Source: Brevibacterium sp. XM4083
GTDB lineage: Bacteria > Actinomycetota > Actinomycetes > Actinomycetales > Brevibacteriaceae
Reading direction: 5' to 3'
DNA: 64,000 nucleotides
NCBI RefSeq assembly: GCF_006489205.2
Contig: NZ_VFYR02000001.1
Span: 836,554 to 900,553, forward strand
Notes under the pieces: generated by a model
Seen by the model: the letters and a program-made list of their open reading frames with translations, nothing else
Database searches by the model: none
Told to the model about the DNA's origin: nothing
Part shown: positions 1 to 7,078 of the stretch, piece by piece
How positions within the stretch are numbered: position 1 is the first letter of the stretch
Layout of the letters: the number at the start of each line of letters is the position of its first letter
Translations under genes and position numbers: made by a program

Positions 1-1
1 C

Positions 2-154
2 GGGGCGTTCGTCGTCGGCGCGATCAACAACGGTCTCTACCTCATCGGCTTCAACTCCGATATGCAGCAGATCATCACCGCCCTCGTCCTCCTCACCGCC
101 GTCGTCATCGACGCCGTCAGCCGGCGCGGACAGCGGTACGTCGGCAGGGGGTGA
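2..154 (+). CDS. 3' end of a sugar-type ABC transporter permease (partial)
   Basis: Only the last 50 residues are inside the window; the gene begins upstream. The fragment reads as a membrane segment with the motif GAINNGLYLIGF, then a helix rich in Ile, Leu and Val, and a basic tail (SRRGQRYVGRG). This matches the C-terminal end of RbsC/XylH-type permeases, which usually close with an NNG-L-G motif and a final helix before a positively charged cytoplasmic tail. Family knowledge suggests it forms the membrane channel of a periplasmic-binding-protein-dependent sugar importer. The substrate cannot be told from this piece. A strong hairpin directly downstream suggests that it ends its operon and is not cotranscribed with the thiamine genes. 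Confidence 0.7.
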   Translation, partial: GAFVVGAINNGLYLIGFNSDMQQIITALVLLTAVVIDAVSRRGQRYVGRG

Positions 155-169
155 GGTCTGCTCCACCAG

Positions 170-230
170 CGCCGAGGCGGGGGCGAGGTCAGGGGGTGAC
201 CCCACCTCACCCCCGCCTCGGCGATTTTGG
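170..230 (+). terminator. Rho-independent-like terminator after the ABC permease
   Basis: A 20-bp inverted repeat (arms 170-189 and 204-223, one mismatch) encloses a 14-nt loop and is followed by ATTTTGG. Both arms contain the decamer GCCGAGGCGG or its complement, which recurs throughout this window. The position fits termination of the upstream transporter operon just before the riboswitch-controlled thiamine operon. Confidence 0.75.
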
Positions 231-248
231 TACAGTCATGGGCAATGA

Positions 249-327
249 CATGGGGTGCCCGGCGGCAGTCGCGCCGGGCTGAGAGGACACCCATCGAACC
301 TGATCTGGGCCATGCTAGCGAAGGGAT
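249..327 (+). promoter_or_regulatory. TPP riboswitch (THI element) controlling thiM-thiE-thiD
   Basis: The conserved blocks of the thiamine-pyrophosphate aptamer are readable: GGGGTGCCC near 252-260, CTGAGAGGACACCC at 279-292, and the long 3' block beginning GAACCTGATCTGG at 296 and ending GCGAAGGGA at about 326. The last block ends only 5 nt before the thiM ATG, so the only plausible ribosome-binding purines (AAGGGA) lie inside the closing helix P1. By established knowledge of the class, TPP binding would stabilise P1 and hide this site, which implies translational control. A TACAGT hexamer at 231-236 could be the -10 box. Confidence 0.95.
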
Positions 328-331
328 CGTC

Positions 332-1192
332 ATGACTGACATCGATCTGTCGTCGGCGCACGCACGTCTGCGCGCGGCGAATCCGCTCATCCAATGCATC
401 ACGAACACGGTCGTGCAGCAGTTCAGCGCGAACGTGCTGCTCGCCGTCGGTGCGTCCCCGGCGATGCTCGACCATGAAGCCGACGCCGCACAGTTCGCGC
501 ACCTCGCCGGCGGTCTGCTCGTCAACTTCGGAACCGCGACGAACCAGCAGTTCCTCGCCGCCGACGCCGCGATCGGAGCCGTCACCGCGGACTCGACTCC
601 GTGGGTGCTCGACCCGGTGAGCATCGGCGCAGTCGACCACCGCACCACCCGCATCCGCCGGGCCGCCGCCGATCGCCCGACCGCGATCCGCGGCAACGCC
701 TCGGAGATCGCGGCCCTGGCAGGAGCCGGGGCCGGCGGGCGCGGCGTCGAATCCACCGACGAGGTCGACGCCGTCCTCCCCGCGGCGGCCGAGCTCGCAC
801 GGACCAGTGGGGCGATCGTCGCCGTCTCGGGCAGACGCGACGCGATCGTCGCCCACATCGACGGCGTCGATCACATCGCCCGTGTCGACGGGGGCCATGA
901 GTTCATGCCGCTCGTCATCGGCACCGGGTGCTCGCTCGGTGCCGTGACCTCCGCCTACCTCGCCGCCGTGCCGCCGGCCGGTTCGAGTTCCGGTGCGGGG
1001 CCGGCCGGACTCGCGGCGTTCGAACAGTTCACCGCCGTCGTCGCCGCCCACGCCCACTTCGCCGTCGCCGGCGAAGCCGCAGCGGCCGGTGCCGCCGGAC
1101 CGGGCAGCTATGCCGAACACTTCCTCGACGCCCTCTACACCACCGACGATGCGCGCATCGGTCAGGCACGGGTCGAAGTGACGAGAGCATGA
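332..1192 (+). CDS. thiM: Hydroxyethylthiazole kinase
   Basis: The 286-residue product phosphorylates 4-methyl-5-(2-hydroxyethyl)thiazole, salvaging the thiazole half of thiamine in the cytoplasm. The sequence shows the family start (LRAANPLIQCITNTVVQQ followed by the NVLLAVGASPAML segment), the RGNASEI motif near residue 118, and the C-terminal GTGCSLGAVTSAYL phosphate-binding/catalytic loop. The ATG at 332 follows the TPP riboswitch by 5 nt, which decides the start. The gene overlaps thiE by ATGA, so translation is probably coupled. Regulation is by TPP through the riboswitch. Length and motifs are normal for the family. Confidence 0.95.
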   Translation: MTDIDLSSAHARLRAANPLIQCITNTVVQQFSANVLLAVGASPAMLDHEADAAQFAHLAGGLLVNFGTATNQQFLAADAAIGAVTADSTPWVLDPVSIGAVDHRTTRIRRAAADRPTAIRGNASEIAALAGAGAGGRGVESTDEVDAVLPAAAELARTSGAIVAVSGRRDAIVAHIDGVDHIARVDGGHEFMPLVIGTGCSLGAVTSAYLAAVPPAGSSSGAGPAGLAAFEQFTAVVAAHAHFAVAGEAAAAGAAGPGSYAEHFLDALYTTDDARIGQARVEVTRA

Positions 1193-1914
1193 GCGCGACG
1201 AGTGAGCGCCTGGCCGGCGTCGACGCCCGCCTCTACCTCGTCACCGATTCCGCCCAGAGCCGGGAGGCCGGACGCACCGTCGCCGAGACCGTGCTCGCGG
1301 CCGTGCGCGGGGGAGTCGGCATGGTCCAGGTCCGCGACAAGGACATCGACGACACCGAGTTCCTGACCCTGACCAGGGAGGTCATTGCCGCCGTCGCCGA
1401 GGCGGTGGCGGGTACGGACCGCCGCGTGCCCGTTGTCCTCAACGACCGGGTCGCCGTCACCCGGCACCTCCTCGATGAGGGCGCCGACGTCCACATCCAT
1501 GTCGGACAGACCGACACTCCCGTCGCCGAGGTGCGCGACCTCGTCGGACCCGACCCGCTCATCGGTCTCTCCGCCGCCAGCGACGCCGAGTTCGCCGCCG
1601 CCCGGGCTGCCGGCGCCGTCGACCTCGTCGGGATCGGGCCCGTCTTCGACACGACGACGAAGACCGACGCACCGGCCGGGATCGGTCCCGACCGCCTCGG
1701 CGAACTCACGGCCGAGGCGGGTCTGCCGGCGGTGGCGATCGGCGGCATCGATGCCAGCCGGGTCCCGCAGCTGCGCGGCCGCGGACTGCTCGGCTTCTGC
1801 GTCGTCTCGGCGATCTGCCGGGCTGCCGACCCGGAACGGGCGGCCCGGGAGCTGCTCACCGCGTACGGCGACGGGACCGCGCCGGGTGCCGGCGAGGACG
1901 GGGGAGCGGCATGA
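1189..1914 (+). CDS. thiE: Thiamine-phosphate synthase
   Basis: This 241-residue TIM-barrel enzyme joins HMP pyrophosphate and thiazole phosphate to give thiamine phosphate. Family signatures are MVQVRDKD near residue 46, VVLNDR near residue 83 (diphosphate and substrate binding), HVGQTD, the GIGPVF-TT-K loop near 152, and AIGGID near 183 at the phosphate-binding end of the barrel. The start ATG overlaps the thiM stop, and its own stop overlaps thiD (ATGA on both sides), so the three genes form one translationally coupled unit under the TPP riboswitch. The last 20 residues are a Gly/Ala-rich tail of no obvious function. Confidence 0.95.
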   Translation: MSATSERLAGVDARLYLVTDSAQSREAGRTVAETVLAAVRGGVGMVQVRDKDIDDTEFLTLTREVIAAVAEAVAGTDRRVPVVLNDRVAVTRHLLDEGADVHIHVGQTDTPVAEVRDLVGPDPLIGLSAASDAEFAAARAAGAVDLVGIGPVFDTTTKTDAPAGIGPDRLGELTAEAGLPAVAIGGIDASRVPQLRGRGLLGFCVVSAICRAADPERAARELLTAYGDGTAPGAGEDGGAA

Positions 1915-2780
1915 GCACGCGGCCACCGATCACCCTGTCGATCGCCGGCACCGACCCCTCGGGCGGGGCGGGCATCCACGCCGACCTCAAGACGTTCACC
2001 GCCCTCGGGGTGCTGGGGACCACGGCGATCACCGCGCTCGTCGCGCAGAACACGCACGGGGTCTCCCGCGTCTACCCGATCGATGAGGACTTCGTCGTCG
2101 CCGAGCTCGACAGTGTCCTGAACGACATGCCCGTCGATGCGACGAAGACGGGGATGCTCGGGTCGACGTCGCTCGTCGACCTCGTCGTCGATCGGGCGCG
2201 CACCTCCGATCTCGGGTTCTTCACCGTCGACCCGGTCATGGTGTCGACGTCCGGGCACCGCCTCCTCGAGGTCGATGCGGTCGCCGCCGTGCGGGAGCGT
2301 CTCCTGCCCTTCGCCGATCTCATCACCCCGAACCTCCCCGAGGCCGCCCTCCTCCTCGGCGACGATGTCGCTGAGGCCCAGACCCCGGCTCAGATGCGCG
2401 ACCAGGCACGCGAGCTCATCGCCCGGGGTGCCCGGGCGGTGCTCCTCAAGGGCGGTCACGCCGCGGACGGGGACGTCGCCGACATTCTCGTCACCGCTGA
2501 TGGGGAGATCGCCGAGTTCTCCCACCCCCGGATCTCCACCCCGAACACGCACGGCACCGGGTGCACCCTGTCGGCTGCGATCACCGCCGAGGCGGCCGTG
2601 CTCAGGCGGGCGAACGGCGGAGAGGCGCTGAGTGCCGAGGAGGTGCACGGGGCCGTCGAGCGCGGACTCGACTTCCTCGCCCGCGCGCTCGCCTCGGCCG
2701 CGGACTGGCAGGTCAGCCTCGATGCGGCCGGTGCGCACGGGCCCGTCGACCACCAGGTCGACGTCCGCCGTCGCGGATAG
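1911..2780 (+). CDS. thiD: Hydroxymethylpyrimidine / phosphomethylpyrimidine kinase
   Basis: The 289-residue ribokinase-family enzyme phosphorylates HMP and HMP-P to feed thiE. Visible signatures are the N-terminal IAGTDPSGGAGIHADLKT, the MLGS substrate segment, LLKGGH near residue 180, and the anion-hole motif NTHGTGCTLSAAI near residue 212. It is the last gene of the riboswitch operon (ATGA overlap with thiE). There is a 94-nt gap to tenA with no hairpin in it, so read-through into tenA is possible. Confidence 0.95.
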   Translation: MSTRPPITLSIAGTDPSGGAGIHADLKTFTALGVLGTTAITALVAQNTHGVSRVYPIDEDFVVAELDSVLNDMPVDATKTGMLGSTSLVDLVVDRARTSDLGFFTVDPVMVSTSGHRLLEVDAVAAVRERLLPFADLITPNLPEAALLLGDDVAEAQTPAQMRDQARELIARGARAVLLKGGHAADGDVADILVTADGEIAEFSHPRISTPNTHGTGCTLSAAITAEAAVLRRANGGEALSAEEVHGAVERGLDFLARALASAADWQVSLDAAGAHGPVDHQVDVRRRG

Positions 2781-2874
2781 CCTGTCGACCCGGCCGCTTC
2801 CCACCCGGCTGATTCCGGACAGTCCGATTCCCGTCTGATTCCCGTCCCATTCCGACCCCGAGGAGAGACCACTC

Positions 2875-3597
2875 ATGAGCATGAACTTCGCCGCCGGACC
2901 GCACACCACCGCGCTGTGGGAGGACGTGCGCCCGATCATCGACGAGATCGAAGCGCTGCCGTTCCTCACCCAGCTCGCCGAGGGCACGCTCGCCCCGCTC
3001 GCGTTCACGAACTACATCACGCAGGACAGCATCTACTTGAGCGGGTATGCGAAGGCGATGTCGTTCCTCGCCGGGAAGACAGCGGACAGAGGAGAGTCCC
3101 GGTTCTGGTCGACCTCGGCGGCGGAGGCGATCACGGTGGAGGAGGAGATGCACGCTCAGCTGCTCTCCGATGAGCGGCTCGCCGTGGCCCACGCCGAGCT
3201 CGAGGCCACCGACCATCTGGGACCGTCGCCGACGACGCTCGGCTACGTGTCGTTCCTCGTCGCCACTGCGGCGAGCCGGTCGTACGGGGAAGGTGTCGCC
3301 GGTGTCCTCCCGTGCTTCTGGGTCTACGCGCACATGGGCAAAGTGCTCGTCGAGAAGGCGGGAACGATGAGCGAGAATCACCCGTACCGGACGTGGGTGC
3401 AGACCTATGACTCCCCGGAGTTCGACGAATCGACCCGGCAGGCCGTGGCGATCTTAGAGCGCGAGTTCGACCGGGTTCCGGCTGACGAAGCCGCACGGAT
3501 GCGCGCGGCGTTCGAACGCGCATGCGTCTACGAACTCCACTTCTGGGCCTCAGCGCATGCGATGCAGAATTGGGACGCCTCCGTCTTCGCGAGGTGA
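2875..3597 (+). CDS. tenA: TenA-family aminopyrimidine aminohydrolase (thiaminase II)
   Basis: The 240-residue all-helical TenA protein hydrolyses aminomethylpyrimidines released from degraded thiamine and so supplies HMP for ThiD. The catalytic cysteine lies in the conserved LPCFWVYAHMG motif near residue 146, and the C-terminal acidic/aromatic motif YELHFW (near residue 222) carries the second catalytic glutamate. AGGAGA at 2861 is 8 nt from the ATG at 2875; an in-frame ATG two codons later is a less well spaced alternative. Its position directly behind thiMED fits a thiamine-salvage role. The C-terminal gene end abuts the lower-GC patch. Confidence 0.92.
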   Translation: MSMNFAAGPHTTALWEDVRPIIDEIEALPFLTQLAEGTLAPLAFTNYITQDSIYLSGYAKAMSFLAGKTADRGESRFWSTSAAEAITVEEEMHAQLLSDERLAVAHAELEATDHLGPSPTTLGYVSFLVATAASRSYGEGVAGVLPCFWVYAHMGKVLVEKAGTMSENHPYRTWVQTYDSPEFDESTRQAVAILEREFDRVPADEAARMRAAFERACVYELHFWASAHAMQNWDASVFAR

Positions 3598-3685
3598 GGG
3601 GCGGACGCCAAGGAAACTACGGCCGACCCTCCGGAATCACCGATGACGACAGTGCTGACTTCCGTATTGTGGTTGGATATGGTGT

Positions 3686-4399
3686 ATGGGAACGAGATCT
3701 GATGGCAATCCGGTAATGGAACTTGCCGATCTGTTTGATGCATGGAATACCAACGAAACGCCCAAAACGAGCCGGGGGTTCAAACGGGATCCAGGCCAAG
3801 CGACTCAACGTCACATTGAGGCGATGGAGCTCTTCACTGAAACTCGTCGTACTCTTGAGTTCCTCAGCACCCACAGCTTGGTCGCTGAGCGTTGTCTCCA
3901 GCACGTTCCCAAGATGGCCCGCGCGATTCTGGCTGTACAGTCCAGCTGGGATAGTAGCCAGCTCGACTCATACAACTTCGATCCGGTGATGATGGAGGCC
4001 TTACGCCTCGCCGCTTACGATGTACAGAGAATCCTCGACGAGAACACGCGGCACGCTCCCCGGGTGGACGATCTCCTCGGCGAAGTCCGCCAAATTCTCG
4101 TCGAAGACGAGTCGATCAGCGGCGAAATGAAGCGGTACATCAACGAACTCTTAAGCTCGATTCGAGCCAACATTGAACGGAACGGCCTTGGACAAGAATT
4201 CGACTTTGGCCATGCGATGGAGCAACTGTGGGTTGCACTCTTAGCTGCTCAGGGCGCGTCGGAGGATGAAAAATCGCGATGGGCGGCGGCGGCAAGTCAA
4301 GTAAAGAATGTCGCAACCGGATTCATCAAGTACGGAGCTGCTTGGGCAGCTCTCGGGTTTCAAGGCTACGCTCAGTTCGCCATTGGCGCTGGTCGTTAG
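3686..4399 (+). CDS. Unrecognised protein in a lower-GC patch
   Basis: I do not recognise this 237-residue product. It reads as a mostly helical, charged protein with a C-terminal stretch rich in Gly, Ala and aromatics (from about residue 212) that could be a membrane-associated helix. Codon use is clearly different from its neighbours: A/T-ending codons are frequent and the G+C looks near 50-55% against about 70% around it, which suggests recent transfer. Two starts are possible: ATG 3686 (used here) or ATG 3716. A weak promoter-like pair CTGACT-N18-TATGGT at 3654-3683 would favour 3716. No Shine-Dalgarno sequence is visible for either start. No function is assigned. Confidence 0.6.
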   Translation: MGTRSDGNPVMELADLFDAWNTNETPKTSRGFKRDPGQATQRHIEAMELFTETRRTLEFLSTHSLVAERCLQHVPKMARAILAVQSSWDSSQLDSYNFDPVMMEALRLAAYDVQRILDENTRHAPRVDDLLGEVRQILVEDESISGEMKRYINELLSSIRANIERNGLGQEFDFGHAMEQLWVALLAAQGASEDEKSRWAAAASQVKNVATGFIKYGAAWAALGFQGYAQFAIGAGR

Positions 4400-4514
4400 C
4401 CTTCAAATAGGCAAACAGAAGGGCGAGGCGGGTGTCCACATCATCTAGCACTTGGTCACTCGCCAATTCCGCATCTATCGCAGCAAGAGGTCAATTTTTT
4501 AGCCCGATTCGCTT

Positions 4515-4727
4515 TTAGGCAGCGCTGTCCGGACGGTCGTCGATGATGAGGGTGAGCGGAGCGATCGCGCTCATCGCCAGCCACCCGCGGCACAGCGTGG
4601 TCCAGAGGATGACGCCGTCGACCTCCGTCAGCGGCACCCGATCGCGGCGCGGACACGTCAGCCGTCCGATGAGGAAGACGATGCCCGTGAAGCTCGCTGC
4701 GATGAAGAGCAGGGCCACGAGATCCAT
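4515..4727 (-). CDS. Small two-helix membrane protein, unknown function
   Basis: This is a 70-residue product with two predicted membrane helices, residues about 3-23 and 42-62, separated by a short basic loop containing Cys and Arg. The ATG at 4727 is preceded by GGAGGAGGCACCGTC, an excellent ribosome-binding site, which is the main reason for calling a gene this short. It is convergent with the lower-GC gene at 3686-4399 and is not obviously part of an operon. No family was recognised. Confidence 0.55.
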   Translation of the reverse strand: MDLVALLFIAASFTGIVFLIGRLTCPRRDRVPLTEVDGVILWTTLCRGWLAMSAIAPLTLIIDDRPDSAA

Positions 4728-4899
4728 GACGGTGCCTCCTCCCAGCCGAAGCGGATCCTGTGATTCCAGTGTCTCTCCGCATCCAGAGCTTGGAAAGAGT
4801 CCAATCGCTCATCAGTGGACTCTTCGCGGCAGGTGAGAGGGGCCGTGTGAGGGCTGAACGGCGTGAGACCGCAGTCCGGACCGAGTCCTCAGGTGACCC

Positions 4900-4984
4900 C
4901 GAGGCTCAGGAGACCGCGAGGCTCAGGGGCCTGCGGGACTCAGGAGACCGCGAGGCTCAGGAGAATGCGAGGCTCAACCGCTTC
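4900..4984. repeat. Five tandem copies of a 17-bp unit
   Basis: Units begin at 4900, 4917, 4934, 4951 and 4968, and the consensus is CGAGGCTCAGGAGACCG. The second and third are degenerate and the fifth matches only in its first nine bases. The array runs across the stop codon of the cysteine desulfurase gene (TGA at 4957-4959 on the minus strand), so the last codons of that gene are built from repeat DNA. The period is not a multiple of three. Confidence 0.85.
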
Positions 4985-6120
4985 GCCGACTCGACGACGG
5001 CGGCCGCGGCTGCCGCCCCCTGTTCGGGGGTGATCGAGGCCGGAAAGGTGAAGCGCACACTCGTCTTCGCAACCTCGGCGTCGATGCCGAGAGCGAGGAG
5101 CACATGCGAGGGCTCATCGGAGCCGACCGCGCACGCCGATCCGCTCGATGCCGTGACACCGAGCCGCTCGAGCTCGAGGAGCACCGCCTCCCCGCTCGTG
5201 CGCGAGAAGCAGAACGAGGCATGGTTGGGGGTCCGCGCCGCAGCGCTGCCCGTGAGCAGTGCGCCGTCGACCGCCCCGACCACCTCGGCGATGAAGGCAT
5301 CCCGGATGCGGGCCACCCGTGCGGCCGCCTCGACCCGTTCCGCCTCGGCGAGTTCGAGGGCCGTGGCGAACGCGACGGCCAGGGCGACGTTCTCCGTGCC
5401 CGACCGACGCCCCGACTCCTGACCCCCGCCGTGGATGATCGGCTCGACCGGGACCCGGGCACGGATCGCGGCGACCCCGATGCCCTTCGGCGCCCCGATC
5501 TTGTGCCCGGCGAGCGTGAGGGCGTCGACCCCGAGATCGCCCAGCGGCAGCCATCCGGCGGCTTGGACGGCATCGGTGTGCGTGAGCGCACCGACCTCGC
5601 GGGCGATGTCGGACAGCGTCGAGACATCGGCGACCGTGCCGATCTCATTGTTGGCATACCCGAGGCTGACGACGGCGGTGTCCTCTCGCAGCACCGCGCG
5701 CAGAGCCTCGGCGGTGACCGTGCCGTCGGGCTCGACGTCGACGAAGGAGACGGTGAAGCCGTGACGTCGGCGCAGATGATCCGCCGAGGCGAGCACCGCC
5801 TCGTGCTCGAGCGGTGAGGTCACGAGGTGGCGGCGGCGGGCGGTGCCACCGTCCTCCGGCAGGCCGCCGAGCGCCATCCCGATGACCGCGAGATTCGCCG
5901 CCTCGGTGCCGCCACCGGTGAAGACGATGTCCGTGCTCCGCCTCCCGAGGACCCGGGCGACTCGCGCCCGGGCGTCGTCGAGGGCCTCCGCGGAGCGCCG
6001 CCCGATCTCATGATGGCTCGACGGATTGCCGAAGGCCCCGGCGAGATACGGCCATGCCGCCTCAAGAGCTTCGCGCCGCACCGGCGCGGCGGAGGCGGTG
6101 TCGAGGTAGAGCGGGTCCAT
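4957..6120 (-). CDS. Cysteine desulfurase (NifS/IscS type) of the NAD operon
   Basis: The 387-residue PLP enzyme removes sulfur from cysteine. The N-terminal MDPLYLDTASAAP, the FTGGGTEAANLAV segment (residue ~73), the PLP lysine in LAGHKIGAPKG (~200) and the sulfur-accepting cysteine in TASSGSACAVGSDEPSH (~325) are all present. The ATG at 6120 lies 1 nt after the nadC stop, so it is coupled to nadC. Because NadA needs a 4Fe-4S cluster, a desulfurase in this operon most likely serves NadA maturation; this is an inference from context, similar to the NifS-like/nad pairings known in other bacteria. The 3' end runs into a 17-bp tandem repeat. Confidence 0.9.
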   Translation of the reverse strand: MDPLYLDTASAAPVRREALEAAWPYLAGAFGNPSSHHEIGRRSAEALDDARARVARVLGRRSTDIVFTGGGTEAANLAVIGMALGGLPEDGGTARRRHLVTSPLEHEAVLASADHLRRRHGFTVSFVDVEPDGTVTAEALRAVLREDTAVVSLGYANNEIGTVADVSTLSDIAREVGALTHTDAVQAAGWLPLGDLGVDALTLAGHKIGAPKGIGVAAIRARVPVEPIIHGGGQESGRRSGTENVALAVAFATALELAEAERVEAAARVARIRDAFIAEVVGAVDGALLTGSAAARTPNHASFCFSRTSGEAVLLELERLGVTASSGSACAVGSDEPSHVLLALGIDAEVAKTSVRFTFPASITPEQGAAAAAAVVESAKRLSLAFS

Positions 6121-6121
6121 C

Positions 6122-7078
6122 TCAGTCGGCCGCCGTGCGGATGACTGGATCAGCGGCCGCGGAGGCAGGATCCGCGCTCGCCCCGGGTGCTGGAATCGGC
6201 GCATCATCGGCCGCGGGTGCCGCCGCGGCGGCGGTGAGCACGAGGTCGAGGCCGAGGTCGATCGACCGGACACTGTGCGTGAGCGCACCGGAGGAGATGA
6301 CATCGACGCCGGTGGCCGCGATCGCCTCGACCGTCTCGAGCGAGACGTTGCCGCTGGCTTCGACGATCGCCTGATCGCCGATGAGGGTGACCCCACGGCG
6401 CAGATCGGCCAGCGAGAAATTGTCGAGCATGATGATGTCGGCCCCGCCGTCGAGGACCGCGGGAATCTGCTCGAGCCGGTCGACCTCGACCTCGATCATC
6501 GTCGTGTGCCCGAGCCGCTCCCGCGCCGTCAGCAGCGCGGCGGTGACGTCGCCGCCGGCGCCGGTGAGCACGCCGAGGTGGTTGTCCTTGACCATGACCG
6601 CATCCGAGAGCCCGAACCGATGACTGTGCCCACCCCCGCAGCGCACCGCGTGCTTCTCGAACGCGCGGAGGCCCGGAGTGGTCTTCCGAGTGTCGGCGAT
6701 CCGTGTCCTGCCCCCAGCGGCATCGACGAATGCCCTGGTCAGAGTCGCAATTCCGCTCATCCGCTGGGTGAAGTTGAGAGCGATCCGCTCGGCGCGCAGC
6801 ACACCGCGCGCCGGCCCCGACACGGACGCGAGCACCTGGCCGGCGGCGAAGGCATCCCCGTCGGCCAGGCTCACCTCGACGTCGATCGTCGGATCGGTGA
6901 GGGCGAACGCGGCGGCGAAGACCTCACCGCCTGCGAAGACGCCGTCCTCCCGGGCGCGCAGCTCAGCGGTGGCCGTGGCCTCCGCGGGAACGAACACCTC
7001 GCCGGTGATGTCACCCCAGGGTGCGTCCTCGGTCAGCGCAGTCCGCACTGCCGTCTCGATCGTCGCCGTCGTCAGCAT
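6122..7078 (-). CDS. nadC: Quinolinate phosphoribosyltransferase
   Basis: The 318-residue enzyme converts quinolinate and PRPP to nicotinate mononucleotide. Diagnostic segments are NFTQRMSGIAT near residue 102, DTRKTTPGLR with EKHAVRCGGG (~130-150), VKDNH (~163), and the IMLDNF and VEASGN motifs of the barrel. Its ATG overlaps the end of nadB by 7 nt, and the next gene follows after 1 nt. After the catalytic domain, from about residue 285, the protein carries an Ala/Pro/Asp-rich tail of roughly 35 residues not usual for the family, with no recognisable motif. Confidence 0.95.
   Translation of the reverse strand: MLTTATIETAVRTALTEDAPWGDITGEVFVPAEATATAELRAREDGVFAGGEVFAAAFALTDPTIDVEVSLADGDAFAAGQVLASVSGPARGVLRAERIALNFTQRMSGIATLTRAFVDAAGGRTRIADTRKTTPGLRAFEKHAVRCGGGHSHRFGLSDAVMVKDNHLGVLTGAGGDVTAALLTARERLGHTTMIEVEVDRLEQIPAVLDGGADIIMLDNFSLADLRRGVTLIGDQAIVEASGNVSLETVEAIAATGVDVISSGALTHSVRSIDLGLDLVLTAAAAAPAADDAPIPAPGASADPASAAADPVIRTAAD

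Noticed and set aside
1233..3008. Long minus-strand open frame across thiE, thiD and tenA
   Set aside because: Composition is arginine/serine-rich without domain structure, and all three plus-strand genes are certain.
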